From contig KN882785.1 of NCBI GenBank assembly GCA_000934455.1, positions 1 through 44,664 on the forward strand: DNA of 44,664 bases, written 5' to 3'. The stretch is from Apostichopus parvimensis. Taxonomy: Eukaryota > Echinodermata > Holothuroidea > Aspidochirotida > Stichopodidae. The notes under the pieces are model-generated. The model was given only the letters and a program-made list of their open reading frames with translations. It searched no databases and had not been told where the DNA came from. The position numbers and the translations under genes are program-made. Of this stretch, positions 10,301 to 18,605 are shown piece by piece (the stretch's first letter is position 1; each line of letters starts with the position of its first letter).

Positions 10301-12431
10301 AAATGTCACGAGGTAATTCATCAGATAACCTTCTTGGAGATGATGATGACACATTCTCTGAAAAGGATGACATTTCTCAGAGCTCAAATTCAGCTGCCCC
10401 CGATGGCAGTACCATCGATTCCTCGGTCGGAGGTCCAGATATGACCGGAGGCACCCAGCTTCCACCCTGGCTAGTCGATGTAAGTAACTTTCGAATACTG
10501 AAAGGGATATTTGGCTGAAATTTAATGTTACAAAAATTGTCCCAAATGTTTTTCTGCATCTTTTTGGTCAAAACCAAAATTATTTTAATAGCATTTTGTT
10601 TGAGATTTGATGAAATGTTAAGATTAAGCATCTGGCAAACAGATCTATGGGATGCCATTATGGCATTGTCTCAGTCTTTCTATCTTTCTCTGCAGGAGTT
10701 TGAGCAGGCTGAATTCATTCCAATACCCCCCAGCTTACAGTCTCCTTCGAGTGCCTCTTCGTCTCAAGATTCTCATTCCTTGACCAATTCTATGAGCGGG
10801 TCAATGCCAAATCCACCACACCCCTCCGAGAACGGCACGGACGGACTGCTCCCACCCAAAGTACCGCCTCTCTGCTTCGCAGGTCTGTCAAGCTCGGGAG
10901 ATTCGATCAGCATCCAGATGAAGAAGGACGAGGAGATGCATCACATGTTCGAAAGAATACGACAACTGGAACTGGAGAATAAACAGGTGAGTATTGTTTC
11001 GTTGATGAAGAACACTTTGTGTATCAGAGTCTTGTTGTAGGACATAACAGAATTTTCCCTTGGTATGAGTACAACTTACAAATACAAAGCTTTAAATCAG
11101 GAGTACAAGTAGGCCTACTTAGTTTGGTATTATACTCTGTCCTAGATTTCAAAAATTTCCCCCAAGAACTAGTACAAGTACAAATCAATGAGGATGAGTA
11201 CAAATCCATGAGGACCACTATGAGTACAGGTCAGGCGCGTAGCCAAGGGGGGGGCGAAGGGGGCAGCCGCCCCCCCTTGAGCATATTTTTAAAAATTATT
11301 TTGTAATGTTTTTATGATATCGCTAGTAATTTCAAAAGAGAAATTGCTAAGATGCAACTTACAAGGCCTGGGAAGTGCCATTTCCAGCGATCTGGGAGGC
11401 ATTTTCAGCCAAAATTTTCGCCCCTCCCTTGGCAAATTCCTGGCTACGCGCCTGGTACAGGTTGTAAACCATGTTAGGATACAAGTGTGAGTTTAAGTAT
11501 AGACTCACTCATGGTATGTTGTGTATACACAGTAATGAATATCGAGCAAGCCCGTTCGTGTATATCCTATTATTGTCCTGACTCTGAAGTTTCATTGTTA
11601 TCTACAAACTCAAAATGTCATGTTGTAATGCAAAGATGGGACTTTTTTTTGGGGGGTGCAGGGGGGGGGTTCTAGAGTGTAGCAGGGCTGGGGTTATAAG
11701 CAAGGAAAACGACAGCTCAGATTTACCATTGGGTCGATTCACCTTTCATATAAAGTAGTATGGGACATGGTTTAAGGTTGACCGACTGACTGCTGATAAT
11801 TCCATAAATTAACGGGCAGGATTTTAAATGCTGCAGAGAGTATGAATTTCTACTCTTCCTTGAGGATGGGTGGGGGTTGGGTGGGTTGGAGGAGGAGGGA
11901 ATTGACACATCATGCAGAATATGTGTAGTAATGAATATATTGTTTTTTCTACAATTCTATTTTAACCATTCTAATTTTCTATCATGTGTTACAATACCTG
12001 GCTTAATCAAAAGCATCTATGATATCTGCCATTTGTTGTTCCTGTCATACCTTAGATAAACATTTTGTTTAGAAAGTGATCGGAATAGCTAATAGCTTAA
12101 TATTGAGTGGTAAACACATATGAATGTTGAAAACTTAAGGCTTGTCACCTAGGGAACAGTTTGTTTTATCACCTAGGTAACAGTTATGGTCAAGTCAAAG
12201 TTCCTTTTAACTGTTTTCCATGTTTGCTTTTGTTCAGTTAGATCACATTTTGTTCAAAACACAGTCCAAAACAGGCATTTTCAAATTTCATCTGACCTCA
12301 TTTGCAATCCCTCTCTCTCTCTTTCCGTCGCCTGTCCGCAGCTTCACTTGAAACTCTCAGACCACGATGACAAGATATCCACTCTGCAAGCTCAGATAGC
12401 CCTCCTGCTAAAGAGGGACAGAGATGTTTGA
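1287..12431 (+). CDS. NEK9: Gene A: NEK9-like kinase gene, 3' part (spliced span of 9 exons)
   Basis: This is the downstream part of a NEK9-like gene whose kinase exons lie before the window. Nine exons (1287-1333, 2310-2471, 5523-5631, 6130-6291, 7075-7248, 8220-8273, 10229-10479, 10696-10986, 12342-12431) join in consistent phase with GT/AG borders. They total 1340 nt, or about 446 codons. The order is RCC1 propeller blades, a conserved run resembling the human NEK9 propeller end (RPIFGALH, then a WHTIIIV motif), an acidic Ser-rich linker, a Pro/Ser-rich stretch with the NEK9-like AEFIPIP motif, and a C-terminal coiled coil. In vertebrates NEK9 activates NEK6/NEK7 in mitosis, and its propeller and tail are regulatory and dimerising. 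That role is inferred from the family. NEK8 is less likely because it lacks this long tail with a coiled coil. Confidence 0.9.
1334..2309 (+). other. Gene A intron containing hAT-like copy 1
   Basis: Apart from the element at 1919-2222 the intron is AT-rich and shows a C-run near 1351-1364 and A-runs near 1656 and 1704. No exon was recognised. Confidence 0.8.
1919..2222 (+). mobile_element. hAT-like non-autonomous TIR element (copy 1, in gene A intron)
   Basis: The left end starts CAGGCACGTAGCCAGG and the right end finishes CCTGGCTACGCGCCTG, forming inverted repeats. The flanks are CATCTCTG (1911-1918) and TATCTCTG (2223-2230), an 8-bp duplication with one mismatch, as expected for hAT transposition. 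The interior shares blocks with the copies at 11232, 17262 and 18298, such as GATCGCTGGAAATGGCAC. No transposase is encoded. A G/C-rich palindromic tract lies next to the right end. Confidence 0.85.
2310..2471 (+). CDS. NEK9: Gene A exon: RCC1 repeat (GTDGSFFLT...LACGSNEYNQLGFN)
   Basis: This is a 162-nt, phase-0 exon of 54 codons after a CAACAG acceptor. It carries the RCC1 blade signature GSFFLT, then LACGSNEYNQLG. The donor is taken as GTCCGT at 2472 because the paralogous gene B exon is also exactly 162 nt. An in-frame alternative GTGAAG donor at 2466 would shorten the exon by two codons. Identity to the gene B exon is 30 of 54 residues by hand count. Confidence 0.9.
2472..5522 (+). other. 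Large gene A intron (3.05 kb)
   Basis: It contains a TIR element at 2623-3080 and a short TA microsatellite near 4961-4978. A patch at about 4750-4790 resembles 7558-7590 (AACCTTCG and TGCAAAAATCTAGGA-like blocks) and is probably a dispersed repeat. The rest is AT-rich without recognisable exons. Confidence 0.75.
2623..3080. mobile_element. 458-bp TIR element (MITE-like) flanked by CATATG
   Basis: The left end CAGAGATGCCAACC and the inverted right end (GGTTGACATCTCTG at 3067-3080) match at 13 of 14 positions. CATATG directly flanks both ends (2617-2622 and 3081-3086), giving a likely 6-bp target duplication. The interior has an 18-nt A-run and no coding capacity. CAG-starting ends resemble hAT termini, but the family is not settled. 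Confidence 0.65.
5523..5631 (+). CDS. NEK9: Gene A exon: RCC1 blade end (RPLTRYNIVSISLGKTHSAAIT)
   Basis: This is a 109-nt exon that starts in phase 0 after CTGCAG and ends one base into a codon before GTGAGT. It holds the conserved propeller motif GKTHSAAIT, equivalent to human NEK9 GKTHTAAI. The gene B homologue at 44421-44529 has identical length and phase and matches at 18 of 36 residues. Confidence 0.93.
5632..6129 (+). other. Gene A intron (498 nt)
   Basis: A C-rich tract lies at about 5922-5943. Nothing else was recognised. Confidence 0.8.
6130..6291 (+). CDS. NEK9: Gene A exon: RCC1 repeat (LITFGDNKYGQLGVGN...CGDAFTVIAT)
   Basis: This is a 162-nt exon after TTGAAAG, ending before GGTAATT. 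It encodes a full RCC1 blade: TFGDNKYGQLGVGN, then KANCGDAFTVIATR. Human NEK9 has the close equivalents TFGCNKCGQLGVGN and SCGDEFTIAAT. Two bases complete the preceding codon, and one base is left for the next exon. Confidence 0.94.
6292..7074 (+). other. Gene A intron (783 nt)
   Basis: AT-rich intron. I see no element or exon in it. Confidence 0.8.
7075..7248 (+). CDS. NEK9: Gene A exon: last RCC1 repeat and propeller closure
   Basis: This is a 174-nt exon after TTTGCAG with donor GTAAGT. It reads IYSFGHSDSGRLGL, a basic stretch (SHKKKANPTPRPIFGALH), then SDLSCTNWHTIIIV. The RPIFG and WHTI motifs are specific matches to the end of the NEK9 propeller (human RPIFGSLHH and GWHTILIV). This is the strongest evidence in gene A for NEK9 rather than a generic RCC1 protein. 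Confidence 0.95.
7249..8219 (+). other. Gene A intron (971 nt)
   Basis: A C-rich tract lies at about 7295-7318 and a C-run at about 7891-7905. A patch at 7558-7590 resembles 4750-4790. No exon is visible. Confidence 0.75.
8220..8273 (+). CDS. NEK9: Gene A exon: short linker after the propeller (ERVLKSRTIKN)
   Basis: This is a 54-nt exon after CTTTTTGCAG with donor GTAAGC. It encodes ERVLKSRTIKNAKVDSVR. Human NEK9 continues at this point with EKVLNSKTIRS. The phases (two bases in, one base out) fit both neighbours. Confidence 0.9.
8274..10228 (+). other. Gene A intron (1.96 kb)
   Basis: It holds a short repeat-like patch at about 9219-9270, starting CAGGTGCAGATCCAGG and including the palindrome GGGGTGTACACCCC. 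This is possibly a transposon end. A C-run lies at about 9407-9421. No exon fits between the flanking phases. Confidence 0.75.
10229..10479 (+). CDS. NEK9: Gene A exon: acidic Ser-rich linker ending LPPWLVD
   Basis: This is a 251-nt exon after a T-run and AAG acceptor, ending at GTAAGT. It encodes about 83 residues that look disordered: SDDSVFESFDDNSS, an Asp run (GDDDDTF), then a Gly/Ser-rich segment finishing in LPPWLVD. Human NEK9 has a low-complexity Gly/acidic region here that also ends in a PGWL motif. The internal GAGGTAATTC at about 10311-10318 could act as an alternative donor, but the open frame continues past it. Confidence 0.88.
10696..10986 (+). CDS. NEK9: Gene A exon: AEFIPIP motif, Ser/Pro linker and start of coiled coil
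   Basis: This is a 291-nt phase-0 exon after TCTGCAG with donor GTGAGT. It begins EFEQAEFIPIPPS, close to human NEK9 ENAEFIPMPDS. A Ser/Pro-rich stretch follows, then a charged helix (KKDEEMHHMFERIRQLELENKQ region, about 22 residues) with leucine spacing typical of the NEK9 C-terminal coiled coil. Confidence 0.93.
10987..12341 (+). other. Gene A intron containing hAT-like copy 2
   Basis: Besides the element at 11232-11454 there is a G-rich patch at 11642-11670 and a GGGT-rich patch at 11865-11900. The terminal CT-rich tract serves as the acceptor of the last exon. Confidence 0.8.
11232..11454 (-). mobile_element. hAT-like non-autonomous TIR element (copy 2), perfect 8-bp TSD
   Basis: The ends are CAGGCGCGTAGCCAAG and CTGGCTACGCGCCTG. 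The flanks are both GTACAGGT (11224-11231 and 11455-11462), a perfect 8-bp duplication diagnostic of hAT-type insertion. The interior is the reverse complement of copy 1, so this copy sits in the opposite orientation. It lies in a gene A intron and has no coding capacity. Confidence 0.9.
12342..12431 (+). CDS. NEK9: Gene A last exon: C-terminal coiled coil and stop
   Basis: After a CT-rich tract and CCGCAG acceptor, this exon reads in phase 0 for 29 codons to a TGA at 12429-12431. The peptide (LHLKLSDHDDKI, then STLQAQIALLLKRDRDV) continues the heptad pattern of the preceding exon. Human NEK9 extends further and includes a KGTQT dynein-light-chain motif that is absent here. The product may end here or may use an alternative downstream exon (12494-12649). 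Confidence 0.75.
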   Translation, partial: LHLKLSDHDDKISTLQAQIALLLKRDRDV

Positions 12432-12493
12432 ATCGACAAAGCTGGTAGTACCGTACTTGTAGGTCATCTGATAATGGCTTGTTTTATACACAG

Positions 12494-12649
12494 TCGGTGG
12501 TCCACGGAGAGGTCGTGAACCGAGGCGATGATAATATAGACGACCACGTAGACGACCACGAAGAAGATTTTAGGAAAGTTTGGTCCAAAGGTGAAAGTAT
12601 GTCACCTGTTTGTTGCTTTTTCTCTTTTCTTCAAACCATGTTGCCTTGA
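12494..12649 (+). CDS. Possible alternative C-terminal exon of gene A
   Basis: After an ATACACAG acceptor, an open phase-0 frame runs to TGA at 12647-12649. It contains an Asp/His-rich segment (DDNIDDHVDDHEEDF) and then VWSKGESMSP. It could be reached from the GTGAGT donor at 10987 by skipping the last exon, since both are phase 0. It could also be reached from a weak GTTTGA donor at 12426, giving a very short 68-nt intron. A GTGAAA donor at 12591 could splice it onward. The composition looks coding, but I see no clear homology to human NEK9. Confidence 0.35.
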   Translation, partial: SVVHGEVVNRGDDNIDDHVDDHEEDFRKVWSKGESMSPVCCFFSFLQTMLP

Positions 12650-12899
12650 GATTTTTTTAAAAATTTAATATTGTGAATGACATTTCTTTTTCTTTATCTT
12701 TAAAATATGAAATTGATTCAGGTATATTGTGTGAGTGTTTGTACAGTGCCCTCAATCTGTGATCCTCGGAACAAAATGCATGAGTTTCAGCCTAGTAAGC
12801 CTTTCGGGGTTTTTTTTTTTTTTTTCTTTCTTTGATTTTTTTTGCTGTAGTTTACTCTGAGCCTTATAAATTGTATCATTTCTGACAAATTTGATCTTT

Positions 12900-12905
12900 A
12901 ATAAA
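12900..12905 (+). promoter_or_regulatory. Candidate poly(A) signal AATAAA, proximal
   Basis: An AATAAA lies about 470 nt after the gene A stop codon. The motif is common in AT-rich DNA, so this rests on position only. Confidence 0.35.
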
Positions 12906-15659
12906 GGGCACAGTGGGATTAGAATATGGAGTCGAAAATGAATAAGAATGGCCTGGGGGAAGGAGGGGTGGGAGGTGTTAAGATATAGATAGTTTAGGAC
13001 AAGGAAGGGTTAGGATATAAGGTTGGATGATTCAACAAAATGAGGGAGGGGTTTGACATGGAGAGATTAAGGCAAGGAAGGATTAAAATAATACGATGTG
13101 AGATTTACACCATTGGGGAGGAGTGGGTAACAGAGATATAAGAACAGGGAGGGTGGAGAGCAAAGGGGGTGGATGGGGTATCAGGGAGTATAGCATAATA
13201 GAGGGTAGAAAGCAGAGGAATGGGGCTTCAGGAGATTGGATGATAGGGTGTAAAATCAAAGTGAATGGGGTAAGAACAAAACAATTGCTTGTAAGATACT
13301 GGGGCTGTGTCAAGGCAGGACTATGCTGAGTGAGAGAGAAAGGGGCTGAGCATCAACCAGAAATATCCAAAGACCACTCTACGAGGCTGTTAGTGTTTTT
13401 GGTGCTACCATTTAAAAGGTTAAATTACCCTTTGGAAAGAGGAATGGGAGTGTCTATCTGTGGGTTAGATAGTACTGGAAACAGTGGGGGTTGCTGGAAT
13501 AGTAAATGAGAAAACCTTGTTTCATACTGGAATTATTTGCTGTTTATCTGTAAGGCTGTAGTTTTTTTTATTGGCTTTCCTACTGTCTCAAACGTAAGAA
13601 ATAATAATATAGCAAAAAACATATTTTGAGCTAGACAAAGACATGATAGGCTAAGATATTATTTGAGTTTGATGCTTAAGCAATCTTGTTTTAGAAAGAA
13701 TGGTTTATAGATATGCATAACATACACTGAACAGAGACCCCCCACCCCCCTTAATTTTTCAATATTTATGCTCATCCAATAGAAAAAATAGTGCTTATTT
13801 GTGAAATTATATTGGAGCAGAAATAAAAAAAAGGAACTTTTTTCAAAAGGAGGACAATTATATATTACATTAAATAAGAGAAAGAAATGTCTTTGAAAAT
13901 AACTAGAAATGTTTATATATGCAAAAATCAGAATATTGTATCGACTTGGCAATAGTTAGTGTGGTTATTGATCAAATCCTAGTAATGCGTCTTCCATTAG
14001 ATCTATATCATGTGTGTTATCATTTTACCATTGCATATTTTGTCAAACTTTGCATGAATTGCGACAAAGACGAAAACGAACAGAAATGGAGGGAAAAAAA
14101 TTGAAAAAAAAAGTAGGCAGGTTTAGCTAATACAAGCAACTTTTATATATTCCTACAAAATGAAAGACAAAATCAACAAAAATCTGAAACAAAGACCTTA
14201 AAAAAAAACAGTGTTTGAAATTATATTCATGTTATGTTAATGAGGTGATCATTTAGATTCGTAGCCTTTTGGAATGTTCATAAATTACTTTGCCATCAGT
14301 ATTTTGTCAGTGTCTAAGGTAATGACCTTTCTTAACCTAACAATTTCTGTAGTTTAATCTGATGGTGTTAAATTAAATCTACAACAAAATGGAGAGGAAG
14401 CCTCAATAAGCTGCTATAACTACACAGACTATTCTGACAGTTCCCTAGAAAATGAGAACTGAAAAGGGTCATGTTTGTTTGCTCGTCTTTGCCACCGTTT
14501 TGTTGCCGTCTCGTTTCAACTTTCCTCTCTCTTTAAGATACAGTAGAGTATTTTCATCCTGTCCAATGAGAAGGGCAGACTATCAAGGTTAAGTAGAGTT
14601 AAGTGAAGTTCTAGGGCATAATAAACAAGCAATAAAGTACTATACAAATAGGCCATTCTTCTCATCTAATGAGGCATCGGTAAAAGTTTGGCATTTTGTT
14701 TCAAAACTGTGTTGTTTTCTTATGATCAATTGTTCTCTCTTGATATGAAGTCTTAGTTTTGAAATGGCCTTCTTTATGTTTCTCTTCCAAATATGAGGAT
14801 TTATTATGATTATTATATTTTTAAACATTGGCTTATTTATTTGTGTGATGTATCAAGTAATCCCTCTCAAGGTCAAGTGAATTAGAAGAATTTGTTTCAA
14901 CTATTTTCTTGTTTTTTTCTATTTCATTTACTATGAACAGTATATAAATTGTCTTGCCTTAGTTAGCATACTAGCTCTCAGTTACTAATTCTTAGACTAT
15001 TTCATGAGTTGTGGGAAAAAAGAAAAAGAAAACAGGGTCAAGTTTGCATCATGTAAACTAAACGAGTCTGTGTGTTAGTTTTCTTTAGCCAGTGTTTGCC
15101 TTCAATATTGGCACAAAATCAGCGTAACACAGAAAGCGTTACTTTCACCATGGTCTACGATCTTATCTAAGTAGTTTCACTTTGCATTTGTTTTAAACAG
15201 CCATAATGAAAGTTTATTTCTTTGTAATGTTCTTCTCCCATAGCAACCAATCAAAATATTTAGATTTGATCGTCAAGGATAAAAAATAATGAATGTGAGT
15301 TCTTGCGGTTTGCATATCAGACAGCTTGCACAATTGTTGTGATGTGCTGTTAATGTCTAATTAATCATTCATCATTAATGATCTATTAAAGACTATCGGT
15401 GAATATCTGTGATCAGTTAACATCATGACGATGTTGTATAAACATCATAGTCATTCTTATTGCTTTCTTTACATTAAGGTCAAATAGCTAATGTCTACAA
15501 TGAGATCAAGCAGATTAAGAGGAACTAAAGGAACTTTAAATTTCAGACACGTCCGACTGTTTTGTCAAGTTTCTTGCATATTTATGGCAACATTGTGTGT
15601 ATTTCATGTGACTGTATTGGTTGCCGTCTCAAGTATGCTATACACTTAAATTGAACATC

Positions 15660-16440
15660 AGTATAGGTTGCAGAATACATCATGGAAAGTTCTAGATAAG
15701 GTTACCTCTAGCTGTATGTACGAGATAGGCAAGGTTAACTCTAGCTGCATATAGTAATATAATAAGTCATTTGAAAGTTAACACCACACCTATAACAGAA
15801 CAACACAACAACAAAAATGGCTCTGTGAAGTAAGTATGAGATATATGAAATACAGAGAGTATCATGGAAAGTATTCTAAGTAAGGTAACCTCTGTCTGTA
15901 AGTATTACAAAGTAACACCACACCTATTACAGAAACATACAAAAGGAATGGCTCGATGAAACAAGTATGAGACATGATTTACAGAGAGTATCCAAGTTTT
16001 ATAGGTAAGGTTACCTCTAGCTGCATGTATTAGATGAATAAGAATACATGCAGCTAGAGGTAACCTTACCTAGAATACTTGTTACCTTAGCTGTATGTAC
16101 AAGATAGGTAAGGTTACCTCTAGCTGCATACATTAGATGAGGTAAGAATACATGCAGCTAGAGGTAACCTTACCCAGAATACCTGGATACTCTCTGTAAT
16201 TCATGTCTCATACTTGTTACCTCAATCTGTATGTATTACGTAGAATAGTTCATTTGAAAGTAACACCACACATATGACAGAACAATACAAAAACAAAAGA
16301 GATTCTATGAGACAAATATGAGATATATGGATTTACAGAATTGTAGGTAAGGTTACCTCTATATATATGTATTAGATAGAATAGGTAGTTTGATGGTGAA
16401 GTATCAGGTTGCACAAAAGGCTCAGTGAAACAAATCAGCT
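15660..16440. repeat. Cluster of direct and inverted repeats with perfect 28-bp hairpin arms
   Basis: A motif of the form GGTTACCTCTAGCTGCATGT recurs in both orientations. Arms 16004-16031 and 16043-16070 are perfect 28-bp inverted repeats with an 11-nt loop. Arms 16107-16134 and 16147-16174 match at 26 of 28 positions. The flanks (CAAGTATGAGACATGA near 15962 and its inverse ending near 16221) extend this into a larger palindrome. Accompanying direct-repeat pieces include TAACACCACACCTAT and TACAGAGAGTATC. No TIR transposon structure was recognised. Confidence 0.8.
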
Positions 16441-17190
16441 ATATATAGAAATAGAAATAGCAAGAAGATATGGTAACAGTACAGGGTTAAGCATCTGAAG
16501 ATCTACGGTCCTAGTCATCCAAGAACAGGATCGAATTTGGATGTACATAATTGGATTTTTAAATCTTCATGGTTTCTTTCTTATGCTTTAGTTTCTTCTT
16601 CCACTTGTTCCTGCATTGTGGTTTCAGCTAGTTATTTTATTTTGTCACAGTTTAAAAAGGAAAAATCCCTATTTTAACAGAAAATTATCCACAAGGAATT
16701 CCTATTCCAATTTTGAGGCGGAATAAAAAAGGTTCCTTCACTTCCTGCATATGGAGTGGTATGTTTAATTTTGAACCAATATGTCTCTACTTTAGAAGCC
16801 TCACAAGTGAAAATAAGTAATTTTGACGATATGAACAAACATAGTAATATTTTTCTTAAACCCTATTTTGTATTTTTTTAGGAGGATTGCACAGTTGTCT
16901 TAGACCATATTTTGTTCAGTCAGCATGCTGTCGTTTGTGTGTGTATGTATTAAAGTGTGTGTATGTATTAAAAGTGTGTGCATTTATATTTCACAAATAG
17001 TTTGTTATTTCTATGAATGGTTAGAATTTTTTTTTTCTATCGGCATCACTATTGTCAATGATGTTTTGTTTTTGTGTTTTTCTTCAAAATGTTTGTGAAA
17101 CAAAGTATTTGAAATATTCATGTAAATAAATTACTACTTTTTCTATGAGGTTTGTTTGATATCCACACTGGATATAACAAAATTGTGTGC

Positions 17191-17196
17191 AATAAA
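17191..17196 (+). promoter_or_regulatory. Candidate poly(A) signal AATAAA with GT-rich downstream sequence
   Basis: AATAAA is followed at once by GTGTGG and a T-rich run, a plausible cleavage context. If used by gene A, the 3'UTR would be about 4.8 kb. Transposon sequence begins about 70 nt further on. Confidence 0.3.
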
Positions 17197-17261
17197 GTGT
17201 GGTTTCTGAAGATATCGTCATATTTTTGATGTCGTCATATTTGTCATGTTGTTGATGTTGC

Positions 17262-17480
17262 AGGGGTGTATCCAGGATTTTCTAACCCGGGGGGCGCGAG
17301 TTACTATCTAAGCGGAGCGCCACCATCGGTTGGCACGCAGCGTACAAGAAAATTTCTGGTTTTGATACCCCCAGATCACCGGAAATGGCCCTTCTCAGGC
17401 TTGAAAATGACCAACCAGATGTACACTTTTTGCCTGAGAAACAAGTATTTCCCAATAGTTTTTTTCCATCCATAACCTTT
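17262..17480 (+). mobile_element. Degenerate hAT-like copy 3 (right end missing)
   Basis: It starts CAGGGGTGTATCCAGG and shares the interior blocks AGCGCCACCAT and GGTTGGCACGC with copies 1 and 4, with many mismatches. No matching right TIR or target duplication was found, and the right boundary is approximate. Confidence 0.6.
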
Positions 17481-18297
17481 TTGTAGATTGTCACCAGTCA
17501 CACATCATGTTCGACCTCATCGCATGTCCTGTGGATCATTGCTTTTGTAGGTGATTCTACGTCGCGGCCCACAATACCCGACAGCCCCACTTTTCAAGGT
17601 TTTAAGCCCATTATTTGTTCAGAATTTGAAAATTTACATTTATCGTGAATAAACTCACTTCAAAACATGCCCATAATGTTGCAAAAAAATTTCATCTATG
17701 GACAACCAATATAGAAAAACCTCCTTCAACCCCTAACAGAGCGGTCAAAATTGAACGAGTAGAGGGAAGTGTGATGAAGAATGTTGGTCAGGAAATTTTT
17801 AGAAAATTCAGATACAGTTAATTTAATATTAAAATAATATTAAAACTTCTTATAACGGCTATTATAAAACTTCGTTGAAGGAAATGAAAAAATAGCAGAT
17901 ATTTCCGAAACCGAACACTACACACAAAGGCGTACGAGGCGGGGGGGGGGCGCTGGGGCCCCTAATTCGCCATTACTAATGTAAAAGAGACTTATGACAT
18001 AATTGGACCTCCATACTTTTTTCTCCATCTGCATAAGACATTTCGTTGTTTACATTAGCATCCCGCGGTATACCGGCAACTTTCACGGACTGTACGGTAC
18101 ACGATGGCATGGATGTAATAACCGATACTTGCTTATATGATATTGACATTAACATGTTGAACGCGCGCGAAGCGCGCGAAAATTGTTGGTTATTTTTTCG
18201 GACAAGTCGGGCAATTTTTGAGGCTGTTCATCCTGGAACGCCATTTTCATGCTCAATGATATGATGTGATATTTGCTGTTTGCTTTACAAATTCGAA
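17481..18297. other. Intergenic stretch between transposon copies
   Basis: No gene was recognised. A G-run flanked by AGGCGTACGAGGC at about 17930-17960 looks like another eroded transposon end. The CGCGCGAAGCGCGCG palindrome near 18164-18178 is the most GC-rich spot. Confidence 0.5.
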
Positions 18298-18605
18298 CAG
18301 GCGCGTAGCGAGGAATTTGCCAAGGGAGGCAAATTATCTAACCGTAGCGCCACCATGAGTTGGCGCGAAGCGTAAAAGAAAATTTTGGCCGAAAATACTT
18401 CCCAGATCGCTGGAAATGGCACTACCCAGGACCTTTTGTTGGCGCGAAGCGTACAAGAAAATGTTGGCCAAAGTGCCTCCAAGATCGCTGGAAATCACAC
18501 TCCCTAGGCCTTGTAAGTTGCATCTAAGCATTTTCTATTTTGAAATTACTAGCGATATCATAAAGAAACATGCTGAAGGGGGGGGGGGCGGTCGCCCCCT
18601 ACCCG
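18298..18605 (+). mobile_element. hAT-like copy 4 with an internal tandem duplication, right end missing
   Basis: It starts CAGGCGCGTAGCGAGG and carries the same interior as copies 1 and 2. A block of about 75 bp beginning GTTGGCGCGAAGCGT (near 18358 and again near 18437) is present twice in tandem. It ends in a G/C palindromic tract without the CTACGCGCCTG terminus, so the right end is lost. Confidence 0.75.

Larger units (their letters stand above)
12432..17260 (+). other. Gene-free stretch after gene A; possible long 3'UTR
   Basis: I see no exon after the possible one at 12494-12649. The tract has few transposon ends, unlike the DNA right after it. It contains candidate AATAAA signals at 12900 and 17191, a purine-rich GGG-containing segment at about 12950-13330, and the inverted-repeat cluster at 15660-16440. 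A long 3'UTR of gene A is one explanation. Plain intergenic DNA is the other. Confidence 0.45.

Noticed and set aside
10151..10465. Minus-strand open frame opposite the gene A acidic-linker exon
   Set aside because: Shadow of the coding exon on the other strand.
14410..14447. Possible extra gene A exon giving AITTQT, which would resemble an LC8-binding TQT motif
   Set aside because: There is no polypyrimidine tract before the AG, no Lys at the required position, and the exon would be far from the previous one. The match is likely chance.
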